Assembly (NCBI RefSeq): GCF_001528665.1
Contig: NZ_BBYJ01000041.1
Location: 1-58,953, forward strand
DNA length: 58,953 nt
Source of the DNA: Microtetraspora malaysiensis
Lineage (GTDB): Bacteria; Actinomycetota; Actinomycetes; Streptosporangiales; Streptosporangiaceae
Reading direction: 5' to 3'
The notes below the pieces were generated by a model. It was not told where the DNA came from and made no database searches. It saw only the letters and a program-made list of their open reading frames with translations. The position numbers and the translations under genes are program-made. Of the stretch, positions 19,451-27,616 are shown piece by piece (position 1 is the stretch's first letter; every line of letters starts with the position of its first letter).

Positions 19451-19470
19451 GCCGTAGGCTCCGCTACGGC
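19451..19470. other. Perfect 7-bp stem hairpin in the methyltransferase-LysR gap
   Basis: GCCGTAG and CTACGGC flank six bases in the 250-bp divergent gap. It lacks a U-run. It may be a protein site or a leader hairpin of the leftward transcript. Confidence 0.35.
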
Positions 19471-19574
19471 CTCCTCCTCCGCCTTGCGATGCACCACCCT
19501 GGATCACCGCTCCGTCCGGGCAAACCTTGCCGGTCACGGCACCAGCCCGATCGCCTCGGGTGCGGCGGCCGCTT

Positions 19575-19595
19575 GATTCATTGCCGTCGCTTATG
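19575..19595. promoter_or_regulatory. Candidate LysR operator before the LysR gene
   Basis: This 21-bp element ends CTTATG on the plus strand, 23 bp before the LysR ATG, and matches the metE-proximal site at 18689-18709 in 16 of 21 positions. LysR proteins usually bind next to their own start, so self-control is likely if the assignment is right. Confidence 0.45.
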
Positions 19596-19617
19596 GATCA
19601 GCGGGCGATACTGGAGC

Positions 19618-20517
19618 ATGGATCCCAGCCCTCCCGTGCGCGACGTCCAGTGTTTCGCGCTCGTCGCGCGGCACCGCAGCTTCTCGCGGGCGGCGGCGGA
19701 GATGGGCATGTCGCAGCCGGCGATGAGCCAGGCGATCGCCCGGCTCGAACGCGCGCTGCGGCTCCGCCTGTTCGAGCGGACCAGCCGGGAGGTACGGCTG
19801 TCGCCGTCCGGGGCCGCGCTCCTGCCGCGGGCGGAGGCGCTGCTGGAGACGGCGGACGCCTTCGGCGCCGAGGCCGTCCGGCTGGCGGCGGCGCAGCGGC
19901 CGGCGATCCGGCTGGCGTACGCGCCGCTCGTGGGTGGCCTCGCGGCACGGGTCGCCCGGCGGCTGGCCCGCCGCCGACCGGCGATCGGTGTGGAACTGCG
20001 GGCCGCGGGCTGGAGCGCCGCCACCGCCGCCCTGGAGGCCGGAGACGTGTCCGCGGCGATCCTCGCCGCTCCGTTCCCGCTGGGGCTCACCACCGCCGCG
20101 CGGTTCCACGTACCGGTCGGCCACCTGGCGGTCCCGGCGGGGGATCCGCTCGCGACGGCGGCGACGGTCCGTCCGGAGCGGCTGGCCGGGCGTCGCGTCC
20201 TGGCGCCGCGCGACCGCCCGCCGGGCGGCATGTGGTCCCGGCTCGCCGGTCTGCTGGGCGGGCCGCACCGGCTCCATGTGGTGGCGGACGAGATCGACGA
20301 CTTCGCCGCGGCGCTCGACCTCGTCGCGGCCGGCGTCGGGCTGCTGCCGGTGCCGCAGTTGGTCGTGGGCTCGATCCGCTGCCACGACGTGCGCTTTGTA
20401 CCGTTCGACGCCGGTGACCTGCGCATGACGTACGGGCTCGGGTGGCATCCGGACCGGGTCTCCGGCGAGCTGATGGCCCTGGCCCAGACGGTTCAGGAGT
20501 CGCTGTGGACGAGGTAG
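19618..20517 (+). CDS. LysR family regulator, probable metE regulator
   Basis: 299 residues from ATG 19618, with GGAG four bases before. The HTH is textbook LysR: VRDVQCFALVARHRSFSRAA, then MGMSQPAMSQAIARLERALR and LFERTSREVRLSPSGAALLPRA. Residues about 95-295 form the effector-binding domain. It is divergent from the methyltransferase/metE block and shares a 21-bp element with the metE leader. A MetR-like role (homocysteine-sensing activation of metE) is attractive but rests on position and this element only. Confidence 0.85.
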   Translation: MDPSPPVRDVQCFALVARHRSFSRAAAEMGMSQPAMSQAIARLERALRLRLFERTSREVRLSPSGAALLPRAEALLETADAFGAEAVRLAAAQRPAIRLAYAPLVGGLAARVARRLARRRPAIGVELRAAGWSAATAALEAGDVSAAILAAPFPLGLTTAARFHVPVGHLAVPAGDPLATAATVRPERLAGRRVLAPRDRPPGGMWSRLAGLLGGPHRLHVVADEIDDFAAALDLVAAGVGLLPVPQLVVGSIRCHDVRFVPFDAGDLRMTYGLGWHPDRVSGELMALAQTVQESLWTR

Positions 20518-20589
20518 CCGGTACGCGCCGGCGCCGGTCGTCGTGCGGGGAACCCGGAGCGACGGCGAGCGCCGGTCGCCGGTCACTGG

Positions 20590-21027
20590 TCAGGGCAGCG
20601 GGAGCTCCAGAGTGATCGTCATGTGTTCGCTCGCCCCGGAGCCGGTGGAGTAGACCCCGCGCAGCGCCGCGACCTGGGCGCGCAGCGGGTTCGCCGCGGC
20701 GGCTTCCTTGTCCGCCTCCTTGTCCGCCTCCCGCGCGTCGTCCTGAGGTGGCACACCGTCGCAGGAGACAGTCAGTCGCAGCGTCCGGCCCGTCGTCATC
20801 GCGACGGAGATCTCCCGCGCGCCCGCCCCGCGGTCGAGGGCGTCCACCAGGACCCGGTACGCGAGCCGGGCGGTGCCGTCGGGCACCTCTCCCGTCGGCA
20901 GCGCCCACACCTCCACGGGGACGGCCAGGCGCTCCGCCCATCCGGCCAGCAGGGATTCCACCGCCCGCCCCAGGTCGCGTCCCGTGACGTCTTCTTCCGA
21001 TGTCGCCACATTGAAGATCGAGACCAC
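20590..21027 (-). CDS. Degenerate histidine-kinase-like ATPase-fold protein
   Basis: 145 residues from GTG 21027, with GGAGGGGG seven bases upstream. The pattern of helices and strands (ARLAYRVLVDALDRGAGAR, then EISVAMTTGRTLRLTVSCDG and a C-terminal MTITLELPLP) follows the HATPase region of NarL-type sensor kinases. The key N-box Asn is missing (DALDR where EALNN is usual), the acidic KEADKEA insert is odd, and there is no phospho-acceptor helix. It probably does not act as a kinase; it might bind a partner or be a remnant. No regulator lies next to it. Confidence 0.6.
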   Translation of the reverse strand: MVSIFNVATSEEDVTGRDLGRAVESLLAGWAERLAVPVEVWALPTGEVPDGTARLAYRVLVDALDRGAGAREISVAMTTGRTLRLTVSCDGVPPQDDAREADKEADKEAAAANPLRAQVAALRGVYSTGSGASEHMTITLELPLP

Positions 21028-21398
21028 CTGTCCCCCTCCATAAGCACACCCGCGTGTGATCGGTACCGCGGCCCTCCCTGCGGACGGCCCCTCGGCTTCG
21101 CGGACCTTACAGCGCGGGAGCGTACGGTGGAGGGCTCCGCCGATTCGTCCGCCGGACGGGTGATCGGCGCTCCTCCGCCGGACGTATGCCTCGCACGCCC
21201 TGATTTGGGCGGGATGGGCCCCGAGCCGAGTGCGGCCCTGGCGGAAGCCGCGGTGCGCGCGAGCAGCCGGGCTTGTGTCGGTGACCTGAGCTCCGCGTCC
21301 GCCATGCCGACAGTGAGCACTCGCCTTGATCCTTCGGGAACCCGCCGCTAGCCTGCCCTGCTGATTCGGCGGATCGATTTCCGACAGGTGGAGCGAAC
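21028..21398. other. Intergenic region before the GDPD-like gene
   Basis: 371 bp with no supported gene. A short palindrome GTCCG-C-CGGAC lies near 21148, partly repeated (CTCCGCCGGAC) about 25 bp on. CATAAGC close to 21037 resembles the LysR elements near metE but does not extend. The ribosome site GGTGGAG precedes GTG 21399. Confidence 0.4.
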
Positions 21399-22220
21399 GT
21401 GACGATGACGAAGACGATGGCCGGTCTGTCGGCGGCGGCGGCCGTCCTCGCCTGTGGCGCGGTGGTGAACGCCTCGCCCGCCGCGGCCTCCGGCGTACCG
21501 GCGGGGACGGCCGCGCTGCCGAAGTGTCCGCTGGTCTTCGGGCACGGCGGCTACCCCGAGGGGGCGAACGGCTGGGCGAAGGACCAGGTGCGCCAGCCGA
21601 ACAACCTCCGGGGAGTGGACGACCAGAAGGCCTGGGGGGCCGACGGCGTCGAGGCCGACGTCCAGCTCACCAGGGAGGGGACGAAGGCGGTGATGTGGCA
21701 CAACACCACCACCAACGGCCTCACCGGCGGCCAGCAGAAGATCACCGATATCTGGTGGGCGAGCGGCGCGGGGAACCTGAACAGCCGGCGCATCACCCGT
21801 GGTCCGTACAAGGGGGAGGGGGTGTATTCGCTGCGGCAGTGGCTGGACCACGTGCGGTCGCGGGGACTGATCGCGCTGCTGGAGATCAAGCCGGAGACGA
21901 AGAGCATCCTGAGCGATTCCCGGTACGCGGTGAAGGCGTGGAAGGAGATCTCGGACCCGATCAAGGAGCGGCAGGGCTCGCAACGGATCATGGTCTACTC
22001 GACCGACTCCTGGATTCAGGGGGAGCTGGCGAAGCGCCATCCCACGCTTCTCAAGGGGGCGGCCGCGCGGTGGACCGACAGCGTGCGATGGAACGAGCCC
22101 GCCCCCTCCTGGAGCGGCAACGCGTCCCAGTGGGCGGCCGTGCTCGGCCAGGCCCCGCAGAGCGTGATGACCAACTACACCAGGGAGTACCGGGCCTGGC
22201 TGCGAGGCAGGTGCCAGTAG
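21399..22220 (+). CDS. Secreted glycerophosphodiester phosphodiesterase-like enzyme
   Basis: 273 residues from GTG 21399. A Sec signal peptide (MTMTKTMAGLSAAAAVLACG, cleavage after about PAAAS) exports it. The TIM-barrel GDPD motifs are present: VFGHGGYPEG (usual GHRG), GVEADVQLTREG (metal Glu/Asp), MWHNTTTNGLTGG (catalytic His) and LLEIKPET. It likely hydrolyses glycerophosphodiesters outside the cell, liberating glycerol phosphate. The GHGG variant and the compact C-terminus suggest a divergent member, so substrate is uncertain. It stands alone with no evident operon. Confidence 0.8.
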   Translation: MTMTKTMAGLSAAAAVLACGAVVNASPAAASGVPAGTAALPKCPLVFGHGGYPEGANGWAKDQVRQPNNLRGVDDQKAWGADGVEADVQLTREGTKAVMWHNTTTNGLTGGQQKITDIWWASGAGNLNSRRITRGPYKGEGVYSLRQWLDHVRSRGLIALLEIKPETKSILSDSRYAVKAWKEISDPIKERQGSQRIMVYSTDSWIQGELAKRHPTLLKGAAARWTDSVRWNEPAPSWSGNASQWAAVLGQAPQSVMTNYTREYRAWLRGRCQ

Positions 22221-22466
22221 CCGCGCGGGCCTGGCGTGCGGAGAGGGACGCGCGTCGCCACGCCGTCCGGTCAACCGTAAATCAGGTCAAAAATGGGTTC
22301 TTCTGGGACGTTAATCAATAAACAGTGCTATTGCCGCAGTTCTCGCACGCCGGTGGTCGGGTTTCGTGAATTTCCCCGAAAAGCCCTGCAAGGCTGACAT
22401 CTTTGGATAACTGCCCATTAGGATCTTCTTGTTCGGTCCGTGCTCGATCGAGCGGGAGGAAGGACT

Positions 22467-23318
22467 GTGTCCGAGGAGCGGAGCCCGGCCGAAGCCGGGC
22501 AGGAACAGGCCCCGGCCGGCATCGACATCGCCAGGCCGAGCGTCGCGCGTGTCTACGACTTCATGCTCGGGGGCAAGGACAACTTCGCGTCCGACCGCAA
22601 TGTGGCCGAGATGGCCCTCCAGATCGCGCCGGACGCCCCCCAGGCGGCCCGCGCGAACCGCGAGTTCCTGCGCCGGGTCGTCCGCCACCTGGCCGCCGAG
22701 GCTGGGGTACGGCAGTTCGTCGATATCGGCTCCGGCCTCCCGACGCAGGGCAACGTCCACGAGATCGCGCAGGAGGTCGACCCGGCCACTCGCGTGGTCT
22801 ACGTGGACAACGACCCCATCGTCCTGGTGCACGGCCGGGCGCTGCTGGCCAGGAACGACACCACCATGGTCATCCAGGCCGACATCAGGCGGCCGGAGCA
22901 GATCATGGACCACCCGGACCTGCGGCGGCTCATCGACTTCTCCCAGCCGGTCGGCCTGCTGCTGTTCGGGATCCTGCACCACCTGAACGACGACGAGGCC
23001 CCCGAGGGCATCGCCGCCCGGCTCAGGGACGCCCTGCCCGCGGGCAGCTTCGTGGCGATCTCGCACTTCCACAACCCCGGGGACGCCCGTCCCGAGGTCG
23101 CCGAGCAGGCGGCCTCGGCCGAGAAGCTGTTCAACGAGAACCTCGGCACCGGCCGGTGGCGGACGCGCGAGGAGATCCTCGCCTACTTCGGGGACTTCGA
23201 GCTGCTCGACCCCGGCTTGGTCCCGCTGCCCGAGTGGCGGCCGGGCCCCGCTGACCAGGCCGCGCAGGGGATCACCTATCACACGTTCGCCGGGGGCGTC
23301 GCCCGCAAGCCGGACTGA
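22467..23318 (+). CDS. DUF574-type SAM-dependent methyltransferase
   Basis: 283 residues from GTG 22467, with GGAGGAAGGA five bases before. It has the actinobacterial DUF574 signature: IDIARPSVARVYDFMLGGKDNF, then RQFVDIGSGLPTQGNVHEIA, VVYVDNDPIVLVHGRALL and PVGLLLFGILHHL. This large family is abundant in Streptomyces and relatives and adopts a class I methyltransferase fold. Substrates are unknown for most members. The gap before it holds an AT-rich patch (about 22280-22330) and possible promoter elements. Confidence 0.88.
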   Translation: MSEERSPAEAGQEQAPAGIDIARPSVARVYDFMLGGKDNFASDRNVAEMALQIAPDAPQAARANREFLRRVVRHLAAEAGVRQFVDIGSGLPTQGNVHEIAQEVDPATRVVYVDNDPIVLVHGRALLARNDTTMVIQADIRRPEQIMDHPDLRRLIDFSQPVGLLLFGILHHLNDDEAPEGIAARLRDALPAGSFVAISHFHNPGDARPEVAEQAASAEKLFNENLGTGRWRTREEILAYFGDFELLDPGLVPLPEWRPGPADQAAQGITYHTFAGGVARKPD

Positions 23319-23357
23319 GCGGACCGGGCCGGGGTGGCTCGTCAGGGGCTGTACGCC

Positions 23358-23942
23358 CTAAACGCGGCGGATGACCTTGGCCGGGTTGCCCACCGCGACG
23401 ACCCCGGCCGGGATGTCCCTGGTGACGACCGCGCCCGCGCCGATCACGCTGTTATCGCCGATGGTGACGCCGGCGAGCACGATCACGCCGCCGCCGAGCC
23501 ACACGTTGTCGCCGATCACGATCGGCTCGGCCGCCTCCAGCTTGGCGCGGCGCATGTCCGGATCGACGGGATGCGTCGGCGTGAGGAGCTGGACGTTCGG
23601 GCCGATCTGGACGTCCGCCCCGATCGTGATCGGAGCGACGTCCAGCGCGGTCAGACCGTAGTTGGCGAACGTGCCGGGGCCGATGGTGATGTGCGCCCCG
23701 TAGTCCACGTACAGCGGCGGCCGGATGTGGGCGTCCGGCGCGATCGAGCCGATCAGCTCCTCCAGGATGGGCCGCGCGGCGTCCGGGTCGGTGGCGTAGA
23801 CCTCGCCGTACCGGTGCGCGAGGAGGATGGCCCGCTTCGACGCGGCGGCCAGATCGGGGTCGTCGGCGATGTAGAGGTCGCCCGCCAGCATCCGTTCCCG
23901 GTTCGTACGGCTGTCGCCCGCGAAGTAGTCGTGCACGCACAC
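23358..23942 (-). CDS. Maltose/galactoside O-acetyltransferase-like enzyme
   Basis: 194 residues from GTG 23942. N-terminal DUF/Mac domain (RERMLAGDLYIADDPDLAAA) and then a left-handed beta-helix with hexapeptide repeats (ITIGPGTFANYG, PITIGADVQIGPNV, VIGDNVWLGGGVIVLAGVTIGDNSVIGAGAVV). The catalytic His is in LLTPTHPVDP. It transfers acetyl from acetyl-CoA to a sugar hydroxyl, as in Maa/NodL/LacA relatives. Cytosolic, trimeric in the family. It is not clearly in an operon. Confidence 0.9.
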   Translation of the reverse strand: MCVHDYFAGDSRTNRERMLAGDLYIADDPDLAAASKRAILLAHRYGEVYATDPDAARPILEELIGSIAPDAHIRPPLYVDYGAHITIGPGTFANYGLTALDVAPITIGADVQIGPNVQLLTPTHPVDPDMRRAKLEAAEPIVIGDNVWLGGGVIVLAGVTIGDNSVIGAGAVVTRDIPAGVVAVGNPAKVIRRV

Positions 23943-24060
23943 GACCGTAGCCGGAGCGCGGCCCCGCCCACCGCCCCGGGGCGATCTGTCCGCGTCACCG
24001 TGACGAGGATTCGAGGGCGCCGAGGCGGAGCCGCCGGAGGCGGGAGGGCTGCCGCGGGGG

Positions 24061-25008
24061 TCAGTTTCCGGCCGGGGCCTGCACCTGCGCGGACGCGTTC
24101 TTGATCTCTCTGAGCGCCCGTCCCAGGTCGCGGGACGACAGCCAGAGCTTGTACATGATCGCGGCCTCGAAGACGAGCAGGAGGGCCGCCGCGCCGACGG
24201 TGACCGGGACGATGAGCCCGAGCAGCGGGCCGATGATGAACACCGCCATCTGGAACTCGATGCCGCTGATCAGGTGGGTCCGCACCCGATGGTCGCGCAG
24301 CCATTCCCGGACGCCGATGTACCAGGAGAACCGGGTGCGGAACTCTTCCTGCAGGTCGACGACGTCCAGCGTGCGGAGCCTGATCTCGTCGGCGTCCAGG
24401 TCGGAATCGCGGTCGAGATCCAGAGCCGCGTCCAGGTCGGAGTCGTCATGGAGCAGCCGCTGGGGCAGGGCAGGCGATCCGCCGGCCGAGGCGGAGTCGT
24501 CGTACGCCTTCTTGAGGGTGCGGCGCATCTGCCGCCGGACCTTCGCGATCTGGAGCGCGTCGACGTAGCGCAGCATGTCGAGGAAGACGACCCCGATGCC
24601 GAGGAGCAGGTAGAGGTCCTCGCCGGTCGCCTGGTACTGCCCCCACATGAGGGCGATGGCGCAGACGAGCACGCGGATGCGGTCGAAGACGTAGTCGAGC
24701 CAGCCGCCCAGCACGGTTCCCGTGCCCTTGAGGCGGGCGATCTTGCCGTCCATGCAGTCGAGCACGAAGCTCAGGTGGTACAGCACGGCTCCGGCGAGCA
24801 GCCATGGCCGGTCCGCCGCCAGGAAGCAGCCGGCCGATCCCAGGCCGAGCAGGAAGGCGCCCCAGGTGATCTGGTTGGGGGTGATCGAGGTACGGTTCGC
24901 GGTCCCGACCACCAGGCGGCCCGCGAGGGGGTCCACCAGGAACACGGTCCACCACGCGTCCCGTGCCTTGTAGGTCTGTGACCGTACGTCGTCCAATGTG
25001 AACTTCAT
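24061..25008 (-). CDS. CDP-alcohol phosphatidyltransferase family membrane enzyme
   Basis: 315 residues from ATG 25008. The catalytic motif is complete: D-C-M-DG-K-I-AR, eight residues, G, then GWLD and YVFD, giving the two metal-binding Asp pairs (about residues 84-109). Membrane helices flank it. A hydrophilic acidic insert (HDDSDLDAALDLDRDSDLD, around 195-215) and a final pair of helices near 250-290 make it longer than standard enzymes. It would join an alcohol head group to CDP-diacylglycerol or a similar donor; which alcohol is not visible. Confidence 0.85.
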   Translation of the reverse strand: MKFTLDDVRSQTYKARDAWWTVFLVDPLAGRLVVGTANRTSITPNQITWGAFLLGLGSAGCFLAADRPWLLAGAVLYHLSFVLDCMDGKIARLKGTGTVLGGWLDYVFDRIRVLVCAIALMWGQYQATGEDLYLLLGIGVVFLDMLRYVDALQIAKVRRQMRRTLKKAYDDSASAGGSPALPQRLLHDDSDLDAALDLDRDSDLDADEIRLRTLDVVDLQEEFRTRFSWYIGVREWLRDHRVRTHLISGIEFQMAVFIIGPLLGLIVPVTVGAAALLLVFEAAIMYKLWLSSRDLGRALREIKNASAQVQAPAGN

Positions 25009-25128
25009 AGGGAAACCTCGTGATCTGTTCCCTCGGCCAGAACCGCTCCGGCAGGGACCGGCCGCGGCTCCGGAACGATGAAATGCCGATGAATTCGGTC
25101 AAGTCTCGTTTTGGTGCGATGAGGGATC

Positions 25129-25190
25129 ATGGTGCGTGCAGGGGGATGGTGCGTGCAGGGGGATGGTGCGTGCAGGGATGGTGCGTTCTG
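25129..25190. repeat. Tandem repeat, 17-bp unit, about 3.7 copies
   Basis: Units beginning ATGGTGCGTGCAGGG occur at 25129, 25146, 25163 and, in part, 25178. The first two are 17 bp, the third 15 bp. It lies in the gap upstream of the phosphatidyltransferase gene. It is a simple minisatellite, with no spacers as in a CRISPR array. Confidence 0.85.
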
Positions 25191-25286
25191 TCGACCGCGA
25201 TTGCTGACCGGCGAGTCGAGGCGTGCCCAGGGGATGTCGTCGGTGCCACTGTCGGTCGGTCGCGGTCCTGGATGAATTGGGAAATG

Positions 25287-25478
25287 TCAGAAATCGTCGT
25301 CCAAATCGTCCAGGTAGTCCGTGTCGTCCAGTTGTTCGTCCTGGTGGAGCGCGTGAACGTCGTCACCCAGGTGGGGATCGTCGTCGCCTCCGAACAATGC
25401 CGCTATTTGCTGAAAATTCATCGCAAGCATCCAACTCGGTCTCTTGGATGGCGTTTCATCTGACTCTTCGCCATCCAT
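25287..25478 (-). CDS. Possible small acidic peptide
   Basis: 63 codons from ATG 25478 (or 44 from ATG 25421, starting MNFQQIAALFGG). The C-terminal half is very acidic (DDTDYLDDLDDDF) with a His-containing middle. No convincing ribosome site precedes either start, and base composition here is less GC-rich than neighbouring genes. It could be a leader or effector peptide, or chance. No modification or export genes are adjacent. Confidence 0.3.
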   Translation of the reverse strand: MDGEESDETPSKRPSWMLAMNFQQIAALFGGDDDPHLGDDVHALHQDEQLDDTDYLDDLDDDF

Positions 25479-25943
25479 TCATTAGCTCACGGAATTTCGT
25501 CGCCCGCACGACGTTTCCGGTGAACGTCTCGCTTTTCGGGCGTACAGATGCGTCGATTGTCGCGCCCGCCTCGGAAAGAATCTGGAAATCCCCGAAATGG
25601 TGCGAAAAGTCGTGATGCGTTGTGGGGCGGGGTGAGGTGACGGGCTATCTCGGCATGGTCATGCTCGCGGGGCGTCCATCCATGGGGTCGGCCGTCCCTG
25701 AGCGGAGACCGCTGCGTGCCGGGTCGCCGCGCGGATTCGGGTGCGCGCGGCGTCGCCGGATTTCGCCGACGCGTCAGGGGAGCGGCCATCCGCAGGGGTC
25801 CCTTCTGTGGAGTGCTACACCCTGTACTCCGCCGGAAGGCCGATTCGCATTCACGCGGGGCTCGCGGACCGGGTCCGCCGCGGGCAGCTCGCTCAGCTCC
25901 GGAGCCATGATCGCTTGCGCGAGCCCTCCGCCGACACGACCAT
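25479..25943. other. Intergenic region before the peptidase E gene
   Basis: 465 bp, less GC-rich on the left side. Several open frames on both strands lack ribosome sites and coding-type composition. I see no RNA gene or repeat here. Confidence 0.4.
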
Positions 25944-26684
25944 GTGGAGGTGGCGAAAGATCGGCAGATTCTGGCGTGCTCGGGAGTCTTGTATCCGCCT
26001 GACGGCCTCCCGCCGGAGCGGATCGGTTCGCAGATCTGGCAGGCGATGCGGCTTGCCGATGTGCGTCGGCCGCGGGTGTGTCTCATCGCCACGGCGGTCG
26101 GTGACTCCAGGGAGTACATCGACCGGTGGCATCAGCGCGCCGCCTCGGCGGGAGACGCTGATCTGTCACATCTGCAATTGTTCGTCCGGCCGAATGTGGA
26201 CGACGTCCGCGCTCACCTGCTCGCCCAAGATGTGATCTTCGTATCCGGCGGAAGCGTGGTGAATCTGCTGGCCGTGTGGCGCGCGCACCGGCTGGATGAG
26301 ATCTTGCGGGAGTGCTGGGAAGCCGGGGTGGTGCTGGCCGGGCAGAGCGCGGGGAGTCTGTGCTGGCATCTCGGCGGGGTCACCGATTCCTTCGGCGATG
26401 ATCTCGACCGTGTGGACGACGGGCTGGGCTTCCTGCCGTTCAGCAACGGAGTCCATGACGACCTCGACGAGCAGCCGAGGCGCACCCGTTACCGCGAACT
26501 CGTCGGCCGCGGCGAACTCCCGCCGGGCCACGCGACCGAGGACGGCGTCGCTCTGCACTATGTGGGCACCCGGCTCCACGACGTGCTCGGCGTGCTTCCC
26601 GACCGGAGCGCATGGTTCGTCGAGCCGGACGGGGCAGGGCACTACCGCGAGAAGGCCCTTCCCGCCCGTTACTGGATCTCCTGA
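25944..26684 (+). CDS. Peptidase E-like serine peptidase (family S51)
   Basis: 246 residues from GTG 25944; GTG 25950 is an alternative. The S51 signature is clear: IFVSGGSVVNLLAVWR and VVLAGQSAGSLCWHLGG with the nucleophile Ser in the G-x-S-A-G turn. The fold is that of class I glutamine-amidotransferase-like hydrolases, with catalytic Ser-His-Glu. Peptidase E cleaves dipeptides with N-terminal Asp. The active residues appear present and the length (about 230-250) is right. It is cytosolic and single; the long gap before it holds no obvious partner. Confidence 0.85.
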   Translation: MEVAKDRQILACSGVLYPPDGLPPERIGSQIWQAMRLADVRRPRVCLIATAVGDSREYIDRWHQRAASAGDADLSHLQLFVRPNVDDVRAHLLAQDVIFVSGGSVVNLLAVWRAHRLDEILRECWEAGVVLAGQSAGSLCWHLGGVTDSFGDDLDRVDDGLGFLPFSNGVHDDLDEQPRRTRYRELVGRGELPPGHATEDGVALHYVGTRLHDVLGVLPDRSAWFVEPDGAGHYREKALPARYWIS

Positions 26685-26860
26685 CCTAAATCCGTCGCCT
26701 CCGACGTCAGTGGGCGGGGCACGGGTAGTCCGCGTGCCGATTGGGCGCGGCCAGACCGACGTGCCCGTCGTCCGAGGGCCGGAACGGCGCAGGTTCGCGG
26801 TCCCTTGGATCCGTCGGTCCTCCCTCAATCGGGGTCCGGGAAATTCGTTTGCCCCGTCAT

Positions 26861-26877
26861 GCCTAGGACTCCTAGGC
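26861..26877. promoter_or_regulatory. Perfect 8-1-8 palindrome before the FBP-domain gene
   Basis: GCCTAGGA-C-TCCTAGGC is a perfect inverted repeat 113 bp upstream of ATG 26990. The symmetry suggests a dimeric regulator site. No regulator is adjacent, so the partner would be encoded elsewhere. The rest of the 305-bp gap (26685-26989) holds nothing else I can support. Confidence 0.5.
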
Positions 26878-26989
26878 TGCAACCTATAAGACATCGCAAG
26901 TTCCGTGTGGCCGCGCATGGCCTGAGGGTGGTCCGGCGGAATGCCGGGCCCGCCGCCGCACGGCGTCCGCTTCGACGGGGAGTCGTGAC

Positions 26990-27502
26990 ATGCAGCCCAT
27001 CAGTGACAAAGAGATCCGCGGATCCTTCGTGAACTGTTCCAAAGGTGACGCCCGCCGGGCCAACCTGCCCAGAGGGCTGTCGGATCTCCCCTGGGACGAT
27101 CTCGACTTCCTCGGCTGGTGCGACCCCGGAGCGCCTGAGCGCGGCTACATCGTCGCCGAGCGGGACGGCGGGCTCGTCGGCGTGACATTGCGCCTCGCCC
27201 AGGACGTCCGCAGGAGCATCGCCAAGAGCACGATCTGCTCCATCTGCCTGACCGCACACTCCGGCACCGGTGTCGCCCTGTTCACCGCGCCCAGGGTCGG
27301 CGCGGCGGGCCGCCAGGGCAACACCGTCGGCACGTACATCTGCGCGGACCTCGCCTGCTCCCTGTACGTACGCGGCAAGAAGCGGGCGGACCTGGACACG
27401 TACGAGACGCTCACGGTCGAGGAGCGGGTCGTCCGCGCCGTCGGCAACCTGTCGGCCTTCCTGGACAAGGTCTTCGACGGCACCCCCAGCATCGCGACCT
27501 GA
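26990..27502 (+). CDS. FBP-domain protein (EF-G-binding-like zinc finger)
   Basis: 170 residues from ATG 26990. The C-terminal half carries the treble-clef zinc-finger module: ICSICLTAHSGTGVALFTA and later GTYICADLACSLYVRGKK, giving four Cys ligands in two CxxC-type pairs, as in the FBP/FusB C-terminal family. FusB proteins bind elongation factor G and rescue it from fusidic acid; actinobacterial homologues are common and may act on the ribosome. The N-terminal helical part is DDLDFLGWCDPGAPERGY-like. Role in translation factor binding is inferred from family. Confidence 0.85.
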   Translation: MQPISDKEIRGSFVNCSKGDARRANLPRGLSDLPWDDLDFLGWCDPGAPERGYIVAERDGGLVGVTLRLAQDVRRSIAKSTICSICLTAHSGTGVALFTAPRVGAAGRQGNTVGTYICADLACSLYVRGKKRADLDTYETLTVEERVVRAVGNLSAFLDKVFDGTPSIAT

Positions 27503-27616
27503 GCTCTGCTCGTCAGACGGCCTTGCGCCCTTTCCGCCTGAGCGGTGTGCGGCGAACGCACCCCGGTGACGGATAAGCAGGTGCTGTGCCGTACGTCGCG
27601 GTGACAGGATGCCCGG

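Noticed and set aside
21028-21060. Third copy of the CATAAGC LysR element
   Set aside because: Only the first seven bases agree; the rest and the spacing to ATC differ, so it may be chance.
25129-25190. CRISPR-like array
   Set aside because: Units are contiguous 15-17-bp repeats without spacers, and no cas genes are near.
25487-26119. 210-codon leftward frame opposite the peptidase E gene
   Set aside because: Overlaps the well-supported peptidase E gene and shows no family signature.
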